Below are positions 1 to 9,400 of a DNA stretch of 43,570 nt, in pieces (within the stretch, counting starts at the first letter, position 1; each line of letters begins with the position of its first letter). This stretch comes from a virus. A program made the translations under genes and the position numbers. A model generated the notes under the pieces. That model saw only the letters and a program-made list of their open reading frames with translations. It searched no databases and was not told the DNA's origin. The stretch covers positions 1 to 43,570 of the IMG/VR virus record IMGVR_UViG_3300037427_002502; one strand, 5' to 3'.

Positions 1-585
1 AGTAAATTTTTTTAATTCAAGTGATTCAAATTTCAAAGCAACAGTAAATCTAAATGATGGAGAACATCTTGGATTCATAGGCATTACTGTATGTGGTATA
101 TTACCATCAAAAATAACAATTCTACCAGGTTTAACTTCTACAGTTGTTTTAATATTTCCATCCTTATCATAAAATATAGTATGTCCGCCCCAATTATATT
201 CCCAATGTTGATTAGCATAATATAGTAAAGTTTTACAAGGATAATATTTACCATCCACATGCATACGATTTACATCACCATGTATTCCCAAATTTACATA
301 TCCTCTATCAAAACCATAAGATACTGAAGAAATATATTTTCGTATTACATTAAGAGAACCAGAACCTTCTTCTAAAAGATTTTCTATAATAGGATGTTCA
401 TGATCCAAATCACTCCTCAATCTTTTATCTGCAATACCTTGAGCGTCATTAACACTACTATTACTAATTTTGTATGACAACATACAACAATCAAAGTAAA
501 TATTAATACGTTTATTTAAATTAACAACATCATCAATGATGATCACTTCACTATCATCATCATATTTAATTATTTCACTTTTCAT
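1..585 (-). CDS. 2OG-Fe(II) oxygenase, prolyl-4-hydroxylase-like (3' end outside window)
   Basis: The reading frame is open from an ATG at 585 to the left edge (195 residues), so the C-terminus is missing. The double-stranded beta-helix signature is visible: the iron-binding HxD is H109-V-D111 (H102-G-D104 is an alternative), the distal histidine is H165 in an IPHT context, and the 2OG-binding arginine is R179 in SFRF. The segment around residues 119-137 (LLYYAN, WGG) is typical of prolyl-4-hydroxylase-like phage proteins. The family hydroxylates protein side chains or small molecules using 2OG, O2 and Fe(II). The gene is the third after the collagen-like fibre gene on the same strand, with only an 11-base gap to its neighbour. 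The substrate is unknown; the fibre is my inference. Confidence 0.8.
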   Translation of the reverse strand, partial: MKSEIIKYDDDSEVIIIDDVVNLNKRINIYFDCCMLSYKISNSSVNDAQGIADKRLRSDLDHEHPIIENLLEEGSGSLNVIRKYISSVSYGFDRGYVNLGIHGDVNRMHVDGKYYPCKTLLYYANQHWEYNWGGHTIFYDKDGNIKTTVEVKPGRIVIFDGNIPHTVMPMNPRCSPSFRFTVALKFESLELKKFT

Positions 586-596
586 AATAAAAAAAA

Positions 597-1220
597 TTAT
601 AAAGGAATGTTAAAACCTACTTCTGTGTTATCGTAACCAGACGGTAATGCTTCTGGTGGAACATCTTGTCTTGGATATTTTTGTAGTATAGCATATAATT
701 CATCAACTGTCGAGCAAGCATCTATTTCAGTTTGCATTGTATTATATGTTGCACGTATTCCAACACGAGATGCCTCTGCTGCATCTGTCGCTGTACCTGG
801 TATTGCTTTTGCTATAACATTATCATGAGGTGCAAATTGATTATATCTTCTATTGCGTCTTTTTCGATGTGCTATTTTTTTAGCTCTAGCTAAATCATAT
901 GTACATTGTTTAGTATCAAAATCATATGATGTAATTGCACCTGTTAATGTTAATGCTGTTGATCCAATTCCAACATTTAAGTATTCATCATACTTATCAA
1001 TATCTATTATTTCATACTTAACTCCTGCAGGAATGTCCTTTGCAGCAATCTGGGATGTTGTTAATCCACAATCCATACTAGGATTTACAAAAAGAGGTAA
1101 AGGACATACTGAAAGTATTGCTGTAGTTCCTATACCTGTACTACGTTCACTTTCAGGAACTGAAACTACTTTCATAAATTCCCAATTTTCAGCAATAATA
1201 ATTTGAGTTGCTTCTGCCAT
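597..1220 (-). CDS. Uncharacterised protein downstream of collagen-like fibre
   Basis: This is a 207-residue ORF that I do not recognise. It starts MAEATQ with an AAGG ribosome site about 9 bases upstream. It contains the short GIGTT/VGIGS-type strings seen throughout the structural proteins of this phage, a basic patch around residues 115-124 (KKIAHRKRRNRR) and a helical C-terminal segment (STVDELYAILQKY). There is no signal peptide or membrane segment. It lies between the collagen-like fibre and the 2OG oxygenase and is co-oriented with both. That position fits a minor virion component or a fibre assembly factor, but nothing in the sequence proves either. Confidence 0.7.
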   Translation of the reverse strand: MAEATQIIIAENWEFMKVVSVPESERSTGIGTTAILSVCPLPLFVNPSMDCGLTTSQIAAKDIPAGVKYEIIDIDKYDEYLNVGIGSTALTLTGAITSYDFDTKQCTYDLARAKKIAHRKRRNRRYNQFAPHDNVIAKAIPGTATDAAEASRVGIRATYNTMQTEIDACSTVDELYAILQKYPRQDVPPEALPSGYDNTEVGFNIPL

Positions 1221-1245
1221 TTTAATAACCTTTTATAATGTTTAA

Positions 1246-4200
1246 TTAAGTATCAAATACCGTCATATGAAGGTCTGAATAGTGTTCACGAACCCCCGAA
1301 TAATCAGGCCACACAGAAATTCCAAAACCTTTTAATTTAAAGGATCCACTACTTAAATTATATGCATGAACTAGAACTAAAGTTCTAGTATATGGTAAAG
1401 AATTAACATGCTCAGTATAATTATATCCACCAACTTCATACTTACCAGTAACAACAACAGTATAATTTGAACTGCCAGTTCCTGGTGACAAGTTTACAGT
1501 CATACCACCATCATAAGCATCATTTGCATCATTACCAGCCATATTTCCAGTAATACTACTTACTCTGTAGTTATTTTTTAAACTACCAGTATTCTGCCCA
1601 TTGCTATAACTAGGGGGAGCTAGTCCTGTTATACTTGCAAAGGCACTCAAATAACTAGGTCCAGTTGGTCCTTGATTTCCTTGTGGACCTTGATTTCCTT
1701 GTGGACCTTGATTTCCAGGATTTCCTTGAGGTCCTTGATTTCCTTGTGGACCTTGATTTCCTTGAGATCCTTTATTGCCTTGGTTTCCTTGGTTTCCTTG
1801 GTTTCCTTGGTTTCCTTGGTTTCCTTGGTTTCCTTGGTTTCCTTGTGGACCTTGTGCTCCTTTGTTTCCTTGAGGTCCTTGGTTTCCTTGGTTTCCATCA
1901 TTTCCTGGAGTTCCATCATTACCATCATTACCAGGATTTCCTTGATTTCCTTGTGGACCTTGTGCTCCTTTGTTTCCTTGAGGTCCTTGGTTTCCTTGAG
2001 GTCCTTGTCCACCAGGACCTTGTGCTCCTTTATTACCTTGTGGTCCTTGATTACCTTGTGGTCCTTGGTTTCCTTGTCCACCTTGATTTCCTTGCGGTCC
2101 TTGTGCTCCTTTTTGACCTTTATTGCCTGGAGTTCCATTATTACCATCATTACCATCATTACCATCATTTCCATCAGTACCTGCAGGACCTTGTGCTCCT
2201 TTATTGCCTGGAGTTCCATCATTACCATCATTTCCATTATTGCCATCATTTCCATCAGTACCTGCAGGACCTTGTGCTCCTTTATTGCCTGGAGTTCCAT
2301 TATTGCCATCATTTCCATCAGTACCTGCAGGACCTTGTGCTCCTTTATTGCCTGGAGTTCCATCATTTCCATCAGTACCTGCAGTACCTTGTGCTCCTTT
2401 ATTGCCTGGAGTTCCATTATTGCCATCATTACCATCAGTTCCATCAGTTCCATCAGTTCCTGGTTCTCCTTTTTGACCTTTATTTCCTTCTCCCTTCTGA
2501 CCTTTTTCTACTTCTCCCTTCTGACCTTTTATTGATTCACCTTTATTTCCTTGTTGTCCCTTTTGACCTTTTTCTGCTTCTCCCTTTTGACCCTTGGTTG
2601 AGTTATCTTCTCCTTTTTGACCTTTATCTCCTTCTCCTTTTTGACCTTTATCTCCTTGCTGTCCTTTTTGCCCCTTTTCTGCTTCTCCTTTCTGACCTTT
2701 TTCTACTTCCCCCTTTTGACCTTTAACAGATTCACCTTTTATACCTTTATCTCCTTGTTGCCCCTTTTGACCTTTTTCTGCTTCTCCTTTTTGACCTTTT
2801 TCTACTTCTCCTTTTTGACCTTTAACAGATTCACCTTTATCACCATCCTCACCTTTTTGACCTTTTTCTGCTTCTCCCTTTTGACCCTTGGTTGAGTTAT
2901 CTTCTCCTTTTTGACCTTTATCATTTGCTTCACCTTTATCACCATCCTCACCTTTTTGACCTTTATCTCCATCTCCTTTTTGTCCTTTAGTGGAATTATC
3001 TTCTCCTTTTTGACCTTTATCATTTGCTTCACCTTTATCTCCTTGTTGTCCCTTTTGACCTTTATCTCCATCTCCTTTTTGTCCTTTAGTGGAATTATCT
3101 TCTCCTTTCTGCCCCTTTTGCGTATCACCTTTCTGACCTTTTTCTACTTCCCCTTTTTGACCCTTTTCACCACCTGAAGGTCCTATATTACCTTTCTGAC
3201 CTTTATCACCAAATCCTTTTTGACCTTTATTACCCTGTGCTTCTACATCACCTGCTAAACCTTTTTGACCTTTATCTCCTTCTCCTTTCTGACCTTTATC
3301 ACCAAATCCTTTTTGCCCTTTTTGCCCTTTATCTCCAACTTCTCCCTTTTGACCTTTATCTCCTTCTCCTTTCTGCCCCTTCTCAGCTACTTCTCCTTTT
3401 TGACCTTTATTACCCTGTGCTTCTACATCACCTGTTTGACCCTTTTGACCTACTTCACCTTTCTGTCCTTTATCTCCTTGTTGTCCTTTATCTCCTTGTT
3501 GTCCTTTCTGCCCTTTCTGCCCTTTCTCACCATCTTGCCCCTTATTACCCTGTGCTTCTACATCACCTGTTTGACCTTTTTGTCCTAAAGTACCTTTATC
3601 TCCTTGCTGTCCTTTTTGTCCCTTTTCAGCTACTTCTCCTTTTTGTCCTTTTTGACCACCTGAAGGTCCTGTATTACCTTTATCTCCAGTATCACCTTTA
3701 TCTCCCATACCACCAGCATTAGCAAGAACCCATTGAGCACTAGTACCATCATCATAATATATGAATAAATCTCCAGTATCACTTTCCCACCAAAGTTCTC
3801 CTGTTTTAGGACTTAAAGGAGGACCATCCTGCACAGTAGTAGGAATGATTGTCATAGTAGCAGCAATTCCTAAAGGTTGAGCAGCAGCAGTAACAGCAGC
3901 CCCAACAAAATTTAATTGAGTAATACTATCAGCAGTACCAACTAAAGTTCCTTCATCATAAATGCTAATAGCACCTGGAACTAATCCACCACCTTTAGGA
4001 ACCCAATATCTTCTACCAGGATGACCAGGTACAGATATTATTTGATATTGATTACCAATTGGTGGAGCTTCATTGTTTATACCAGTATACTTAGATCTTC
4101 TTTGTATAGCATTATTAGAAGAACCAACAAAAACATGTGGATTTACATTAGTGGATGGTACATTATCTAAAATCTGTAAACTAAAAGTATTTGCAGTTAC

Positions 4201-5481
4201 ACCACTAATTTTAACAAATTTTCCACTAATAGGATCAGTAGACCTTGGATAGGTTTTAGTTTGACCCCCAGAAGCAGGACCAACATAAGCAGTAACAGTA
4301 GTTCCTGTAGTTTCACTAACTGCTATTGGGGTATTATAATATGGATCAGTTGTTCTTGGATAAGTATGACTTGTTTGATTATTATCAGCAGTACATGTAA
4401 ATGATAACTTGTTAGCACCAATAGTAATAGTAGTTTCTGCATGTTTAATAGAATTTGGTGCACTACTAACATAAGTATGAGTACTAGTATTAGTAGAAGG
4501 AATTGTACTTAATACCTGAATATCAAATGTATCTGTCTGAACATTAGAAATTTTAACCCATCTATTACTAATAGGATCAGTAGATCTTGGATATGCAGTT
4601 GTTACATCACCACTTACAGCACCAACATCACAGGTAATAGTACCACCAGATTGATCTACAGCAGTTATTGCAATAGCAGTATTATATGCAGGATCAGTTG
4701 AACGAGGATATGTCTTAGTAGCAGTATCACCATCAGCAGTACAAGTAAATGATAACTTATCAGCACCAATGGTTACTGTATCGCTAGTTGTAAAACTATG
4801 TGATCCAATGGTCATTACACAAAGACCAGTATCAGGATCATATACTGCATTGGTTACATCTTTTTGAACACTACCAGCAGTAATTGTAATAGCATTAGTT
4901 GATGTTCCACCAACCCACGTATGTGCTGAACCTACACCATATTGACATTTAAATGTAACTGCACCATCATTAAGATAAACCCAATCATCATTACTAAAAT
5001 TATGACCTGTAATCTTTAAGGTCATAATACCAGTAGTTGGATTATAACTAGTACCCGATTCTGCCTGATGAGTGGTAGGAACAGGCAAAGTATGAGATCC
5101 AATAGTTAAAGTTACAATACCTGTTATAGGATCATATAATGCATTAGTAACATCATAAGTACTGCCACCAGTTACAGTAACAGCATTAGATGATGTTCCA
5201 CCATCATAATTATGTTGTCCACTACCATAATTACAACTAAAAGAAAGTGAATTATCAGCAATCTTTATAGTATCACCATTAAAAAATTTATGATCATTAA
5301 TAGTTAATGTGAGAACACCTGTATTAGGATCATATGTAGCAGCAGATGGTGTATGAACACTAATTATATTTGGATCGCCTAAATTAGGTTCGGCTTGCTC
5401 TATTCCAAGATATTGATACCTATCATCTGTAATTTTATCTTGCGGGTTTTTGGGAACCCTTCCACTAATATACTTTACCAT
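1246..5481 (-). CDS. Collagen-like tail fibre / virion structural protein
   Basis: 1411 residues in three parts. The N-terminal ~460 residues hold repeated beta modules with the strings YDPNTGVLTLTI, SLSFTC and TYPRSTDP. A short linker region follows (about 470-600). Residues ~600-1260 are collagen-like Gly-X-Y. The first half of that stretch is dominated by GQKGE/GDKG units in which lysine nearly always precedes glycine, with regular interruptions such as GEVEK. The second half has GNDGTPGNKGAQGPAG and GPQGNQ units. The C-terminal ~120 residues look like a globular beta tip. Collagen-like segments in phage fibres form trimeric triple helices, so an extended trimeric fibre is likely. It is adjacent to the 331-residue virion gene (2-base gap). 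Long ORFs in other frames here are artefacts of the repeats. Confidence 0.85.
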   Translation of the reverse strand: MVKYISGRVPKNPQDKITDDRYQYLGIEQAEPNLGDPNIISVHTPSAATYDPNTGVLTLTINDHKFFNGDTIKIADNSLSFSCNYGSGQHNYDGGTSSNAVTVTGGSTYDVTNALYDPITGIVTLTIGSHTLPVPTTHQAESGTSYNPTTGIMTLKITGHNFSNDDWVYLNDGAVTFKCQYGVGSAHTWVGGTSTNAITITAGSVQKDVTNAVYDPDTGLCVMTIGSHSFTTSDTVTIGADKLSFTCTADGDTATKTYPRSTDPAYNTAIAITAVDQSGGTITCDVGAVSGDVTTAYPRSTDPISNRWVKISNVQTDTFDIQVLSTIPSTNTSTHTYVSSAPNSIKHAETTITIGANKLSFTCTADNNQTSHTYPRTTDPYYNTPIAVSETTGTTVTAYVGPASGGQTKTYPRSTDPISGKFVKISGVTANTFSLQILDNVPSTNVNPHVFVGSSNNAIQRRSKYTGINNEAPPIGNQYQIISVPGHPGRRYWVPKGGGLVPGAISIYDEGTLVGTADSITQLNFVGAAVTAAAQPLGIAATMTIIPTTVQDGPPLSPKTGELWWESDTGDLFIYYDDGTSAQWVLANAGGMGDKGDTGDKGNTGPSGGQKGQKGEVAEKGQKGQQGDKGTLGQKGQTGDVEAQGNKGQDGEKGQKGQKGQQGDKGQQGDKGQKGEVGQKGQTGDVEAQGNKGQKGEVAEKGQKGEGDKGQKGEVGDKGQKGQKGFGDKGQKGEGDKGQKGLAGDVEAQGNKGQKGFGDKGQKGNIGPSGGEKGQKGEVEKGQKGDTQKGQKGEDNSTKGQKGDGDKGQKGQQGDKGEANDKGQKGEDNSTKGQKGDGDKGQKGEDGDKGEANDKGQKGEDNSTKGQKGEAEKGQKGEDGDKGESVKGQKGEVEKGQKGEAEKGQKGQQGDKGIKGESVKGQKGEVEKGQKGEAEKGQKGQQGDKGQKGEGDKGQKGEDNSTKGQKGEAEKGQKGQQGNKGESIKGQKGEVEKGQKGEGNKGQKGEPGTDGTDGTDGNDGNNGTPGNKGAQGTAGTDGNDGTPGNKGAQGPAGTDGNDGNNGTPGNKGAQGPAGTDGNDGNNGNDGNDGTPGNKGAQGPAGTDGNDGNDGNDGNNGTPGNKGQKGAQGPQGNQGGQGNQGPQGNQGPQGNKGAQGPGGQGPQGNQGPQGNKGAQGPQGNQGNPGNDGNDGTPGNDGNQGNQGPQGNKGAQGPQGNQGNQGNQGNQGNQGNQGNQGNKGSQGNQGPQGNQGPQGNPGNQGPQGNQGPQGNQGPTGPSYLSAFASITGLAPPSYSNGQNTGSLKNNYRVSSITGNMAGNDANDAYDGGMTVNLSPGTGSSNYTVVVTGKYEVGGYNYTEHVNSLPYTRTLVLVHAYNLSSGSFKLKGFGISVWPDYSGVREHYSDLHMTVFDT
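1782..1844 (-). repeat. Seven perfect tandem copies of a 9-bp unit
   Basis: The plus-strand unit ggtttcctt is repeated seven times without mismatch, beginning at 1782, 1791, 1800, 1809, 1818, 1827 and 1836. It encodes a run of GNQ triplets in the collagen-like domain. Slippage by whole units would lengthen or shorten the triple helix without a frameshift. Confidence 0.9.
2157..2430 (-). repeat. Tandem cassettes encoding TDGNDG(N)GTPGNKGAQGPAG
   Basis: About four near-identical cassettes of roughly 45-65 bases are visible, each carrying the plus-strand strings cctgcaggaccttgtgctcc and ttgcctggagttcc with variable numbers of atcatt-type triplet spacers. They encode variable GNDGNN linkers between constant GTPGNKGAQGPAG blocks. 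In these blocks proline takes both the X and Y positions of the collagen triplet. Confidence 0.8.
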
Positions 5482-5483
5482 AA

Positions 5484-6479
5484 TTATGTCGTACTATTCT
5501 CCAATATACTTGCTATAAATTCCATTTGTAAAGGAGCAGCATAACCACCAGCAGAACTTACTCCAACATTAACAGTAAATGAATTTGCTGCTGCTCCACT
5601 AACTACTAAATTTTCTCCTGAAGCAGGGTCAGTAGATCTTGGATAAGAATGTTCTGTTCCTCTATTATCCATAGTACATGTAAAGAACAAACTATTATCA
5701 GTAATCCTTACTGTATTTCCATTTTGAAGAGTATTAGCAACTGTTACTACCAAATTTCCATTATCAGGATCATAAGTAACAAAATCTGGAGTATATTTTG
5801 TTCCTGTTGCAGATCCAGTTATTTGTTCAATGGATCTATATCTCGATCTAACATAAAAATGTTCTGCACGTTTATAAACATGTGGATATCCTTTTGATGT
5901 ACCTACAATAGCAGAAAATGTCTTTGATACTCCAACATTAGCATCATTAACATCATCTACTATAGTATCAACCATAAAAGATTGTTGAGGATCAGGGAAT
6001 ATTGTAGTTGTAATACCAGTACTTCCAGTACAATTAAATTTCATACCACTCATACATATAGGATTACCAATATCAAAATTATGTGGAGATGCTGTAGTTA
6101 CAGTAGCAATTCCTGAAACTACATCATAATCTACATTATTAATAATACCAACATTTTCTTGCGTTGATTCTATATAAACCCTATCTAAAACTAATGGTGT
6201 TTTTTCTAAAACTAATCTACCATCAACCAAAATTACAGCATCATTTGGTGGTATTTCTACATCCTTTATTACTCTTACATCTCTAGTATTTTTTGTGCTT
6301 CTTGATTCTCTTCTCTGAATAAGTGTTACTGTTGGATAAGTAGTTCCAATACCAACATTTGCAACCTGTGCATAAAGTAATAATGAAGAAACTCCTGTAG
6401 GAACCTCATACAATTTTTGTAAACCTGGTGCTACAGGAACAGCGACAGATATAAATTTATTTACTGGTGCAATTGCCAT
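5484..6479 (-). CDS. Virion structural protein, baseplate/fibre-associated
   Basis: 331 residues, starting MAIAPVNKF. The N-terminal half (residues ~15-115) is a beta-rich domain with VGIGTTYPTVTLIQRRESRS and a predicted strand-turn pattern; I know of similar proteins in cyanophage fibre clusters but no defined function. The C-terminal third (about 232-320) carries the module YDPDNGNLVVTV ... FTCTMD ... YPRSTDP, which is also repeated in the N-terminal part of the neighbouring collagen-like fibre. The two genes are separated by 2 bases and share a domain family, so they probably interact or arose by module exchange. Confidence 0.75.
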   Translation of the reverse strand: MAIAPVNKFISVAVPVAPGLQKLYEVPTGVSSLLLYAQVANVGIGTTYPTVTLIQRRESRSTKNTRDVRVIKDVEIPPNDAVILVDGRLVLEKTPLVLDRVYIESTQENVGIINNVDYDVVSGIATVTTASPHNFDIGNPICMSGMKFNCTGSTGITTTIFPDPQQSFMVDTIVDDVNDANVGVSKTFSAIVGTSKGYPHVYKRAEHFYVRSRYRSIEQITGSATGTKYTPDFVTYDPDNGNLVVTVANTLQNGNTVRITDNSLFFTCTMDNRGTEHSYPRSTDPASGENLVVSGAAANSFTVNVGVSSAGGYAAPLQMEFIASILENSTT

Positions 6480-6482
6480 CTT

Positions 6483-9400
6483 TTATCTTAATGCTAATAT
6501 CAGTGGTGTTAATTGTGCTTGTATTGCTCTATTGAAATCCCGACCTCTTATAGTAGATGTAGTTTGATCAATAGTTAAACCATCGCCAATTCTAAAATTA
6601 CCTTTTTGATCCGTGCTAGTAAATGGACATTGTCCACCATTAATTGCAACTACTTCATTTTCAGGTATAGGTTTACCACCTTGGAATGGGTTAGCTGTAT
6701 TTAGGTCTACACCAGCACCAATATATTCAAACGAATGTGAACTAGTTATAATTCTACTTAACCTAACAAGTTCAACTTTTGTGCCTAGTTTTACTTCATA
6801 AGGAATAAATTCATTCATTGTAATCGCAGTAAATCCAACATTATCATGTCCTGTTGCTTCACTAACAGTATATAAAATAGGATCTGTATCAACATCTGCA
6901 GTTGCAGAACCAGGAATAGTTACAGTTATGTTTTGAGTTGGTCCTGTTCCAGTACTTGGTAAATAATTTCTACCACTATTAATAACATCAATAGAAGTTA
7001 TAGTTCCTGCTGCACTCACATTTGGAGAAAATTCTGGTAGTATTCCCTCTGGACCTAATGGTTCCTGATCCACAGTAATAATTGGTGGTGCAGATGCACT
7101 ATATTCACCAGGATTACCACCATTAGTAATTTTAAGAGATCTAACTAATTGTAATGGTTGTGATATAGTACCAGTAGCAGGAGTATCCTCAAAATCAGTT
7201 AGATTTATATGAAAATAAACACCCTGTCCATCAAATGGAGTTCTGAATTGTCTAGGTGAATTAAAATCACGAACAGTATTAACTTCAAAAACATCTGATT
7301 CTGCAATAGATGTAGTTTTCATTACACCATCAAATTCTACAGCACCATATCCATTAGAATATAAACCATAATTACCAAATGATGAGTTAGAGTTTGTTAA
7401 ATCACATTGACCACCTGTATCACAATAGATTCCTTTATCACATCCAATAGTAAAGATAGAAACTAACTGAGCATATGCATTGTTTGTAAGTGATACACCA
7501 ATACCAGATTCATTATATTGTGTAAATGAATCACAAACCATACTCTTAATATCTTGTCCTAGATTATTAGTTCCACTAAAGTTAGCATTAGCATGATCAC
7601 CATTAATCTTCATACCAACACTAGCAGTCATAAAGTTAGTACAGTTTCTAACATATGGTGACTTCCATCTACCAGATGCACCTTCATTTGCTGGACCAAC
7701 AGAAGTATATCCATTCACTGCCTGAAAATCTGTTCCAGCATTTATAGATGCTTGTGTTGGTGGGAAAGCAACAGCACCACATCCAACATGTGTTGTTGCA
7801 AGAGTTTCTCCAGAAAAACTAAGATTTTCAACCAAACATCCTCTTCTAACATGGAAAAAATCTTTATTAGTATTTTTAGGTATTAATGTAACTAATCTCA
7901 AATCTTCTCCAGATACTGCAACATCATTTCTTAAACCTATAGGATTATCTTCAACATAAATTCCAGAACGAACTTTAATAGTATCTCCTTCCTGTGCTAT
8001 TGCTGCAGCAGCACCAATTGTATGCTTTGCATCACCTTCTAATAATCCACTGTTAGTATCACATCCATTCTTAGTCACCCATATAGTTCTCTTTGTTTGA
8101 ACTCCAGATGGTCTCCAAGATACACCAGCACCAACACCACCTACATTAAATGAAGATAATCTATAATCAGTTTTACATATTCCAACACCATTATTATTAA
8201 AATAATCAATTATATGATTTTCTAATTCTAAAGTTCCTATAAGTTTGGTATTTTCTCCTACATTTAAATTCTTTTCAATACCAACTCCACCTTCTACTAC
8301 AAGAGCACCAGTGTCTTTGTCATCTGACTGTGTATCACCCCAAATCTTAGCATCATCACCAACATTCAACTTCTTCTCAATTCCAACACCACCTTCTACT
8401 ATAAGAGCACCAGTATCTTTATCAGACGAATCACTATCACTACCTACAAATAGTTTCTTCTCAATACCAACTCCACCTTCTACAACTAAAGCACCAGTAT
8501 CTTTAGATGTTGTATCAGTATCACTACCTACAAATAGTTTTTTCTCTATACCAACACCACCTTCTACTATAAGAGCACCAGTATCTTTAGATGTTGTATC
8601 AGTTTGATCCCATACTTTAGTAATACCACCTACATTTAACTTCTTCTCAATTCCAACACCACCTTCTACTATAAGAGCACCAGTATCTTTAGTAGTTGAT
8701 TCTGTGGTTCCAAAGATATGTTCATCACCACATACATTTAAATCTCCCTGAATACCAACACCACCAGCAAAAATACCAGAACCAGTTGTACAATCAGTAG
8801 ATACTGTTGTTGAATCTACCTTTAAAGCACCACCAATATTAACATTCTTCTCAATACCAGCACCACCTTCTACTATAAGAGCACCAGTATCCTTAGTAGT
8901 TGATTCTGTGGTTCCTTGAATTGTAGCATCGTTACCTACATATAATTTTTTAACTATTCCAAGACCACCATCAATTTGGACAGATCCTGTTGTAGGACTT
9001 GATGAATCTGTTCCATCATTGAATGTTGCTTGACCATCTACATCTAATGTATTATTAAGTGTTGTAGCACCATCTACATCTAAAGTACTATTAAGAGTTG
9101 TACCGCCATCTACATCTAAAGTACTGTTAAGTGTTGTAGCACCATCTACATCTAAAGTACTGTTAAGTGTTGTAGCACCATCTACATTTAATGTAGAATC
9201 TAAATCAGTTGCTTGATTTACAGTTAAGGTTCCTTTAAGTAAAGTATTACCATTTACTGTTAAGTTTGAATCAAATTGTACAATACCAGTAGCATGAAGA
9301 GTTCCTGTTATATCTAAATCATATGATGGACTGCTATTCTTAATACCAACCTTAGTCATCCTATAGATGTCACTACCAGTATAACCCCAGAAATCTTGAG

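Larger units (their letters stand above)
1655..3710 (-). repeat. Collagen-coding repeat tract (Gly-X-Y)
   Basis: This stretch is internally repetitive at the DNA level on both strands because it encodes Gly-X-Y triplets. From high to low coordinate (protein order) it goes from lysine-rich GQKGE/GDKG units, to GTPGNKGAQGPAGTDGNDG cassettes, to GPQGNQ/GNQ units. Repeat period is 9 bases and its multiples, so copy-number changes preserve the frame. Confidence 0.85.

Noticed and set aside
1665-3700. CRISPR-like appearance of short repeats with variable spacers
   Set aside because: The repeat period is a multiple of 9 bases and encodes continuous Gly-X-Y triplets; no palindromic repeat and no cas genes.
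1647-3722. Several long ORFs in other frames and on the plus strand across the collagen-coding tract
   Set aside because: They consist of low-complexity strings such as SLVSLVSL and KETKETKE that follow from the 9-base repeats in frame with the collagen product; no start signals.
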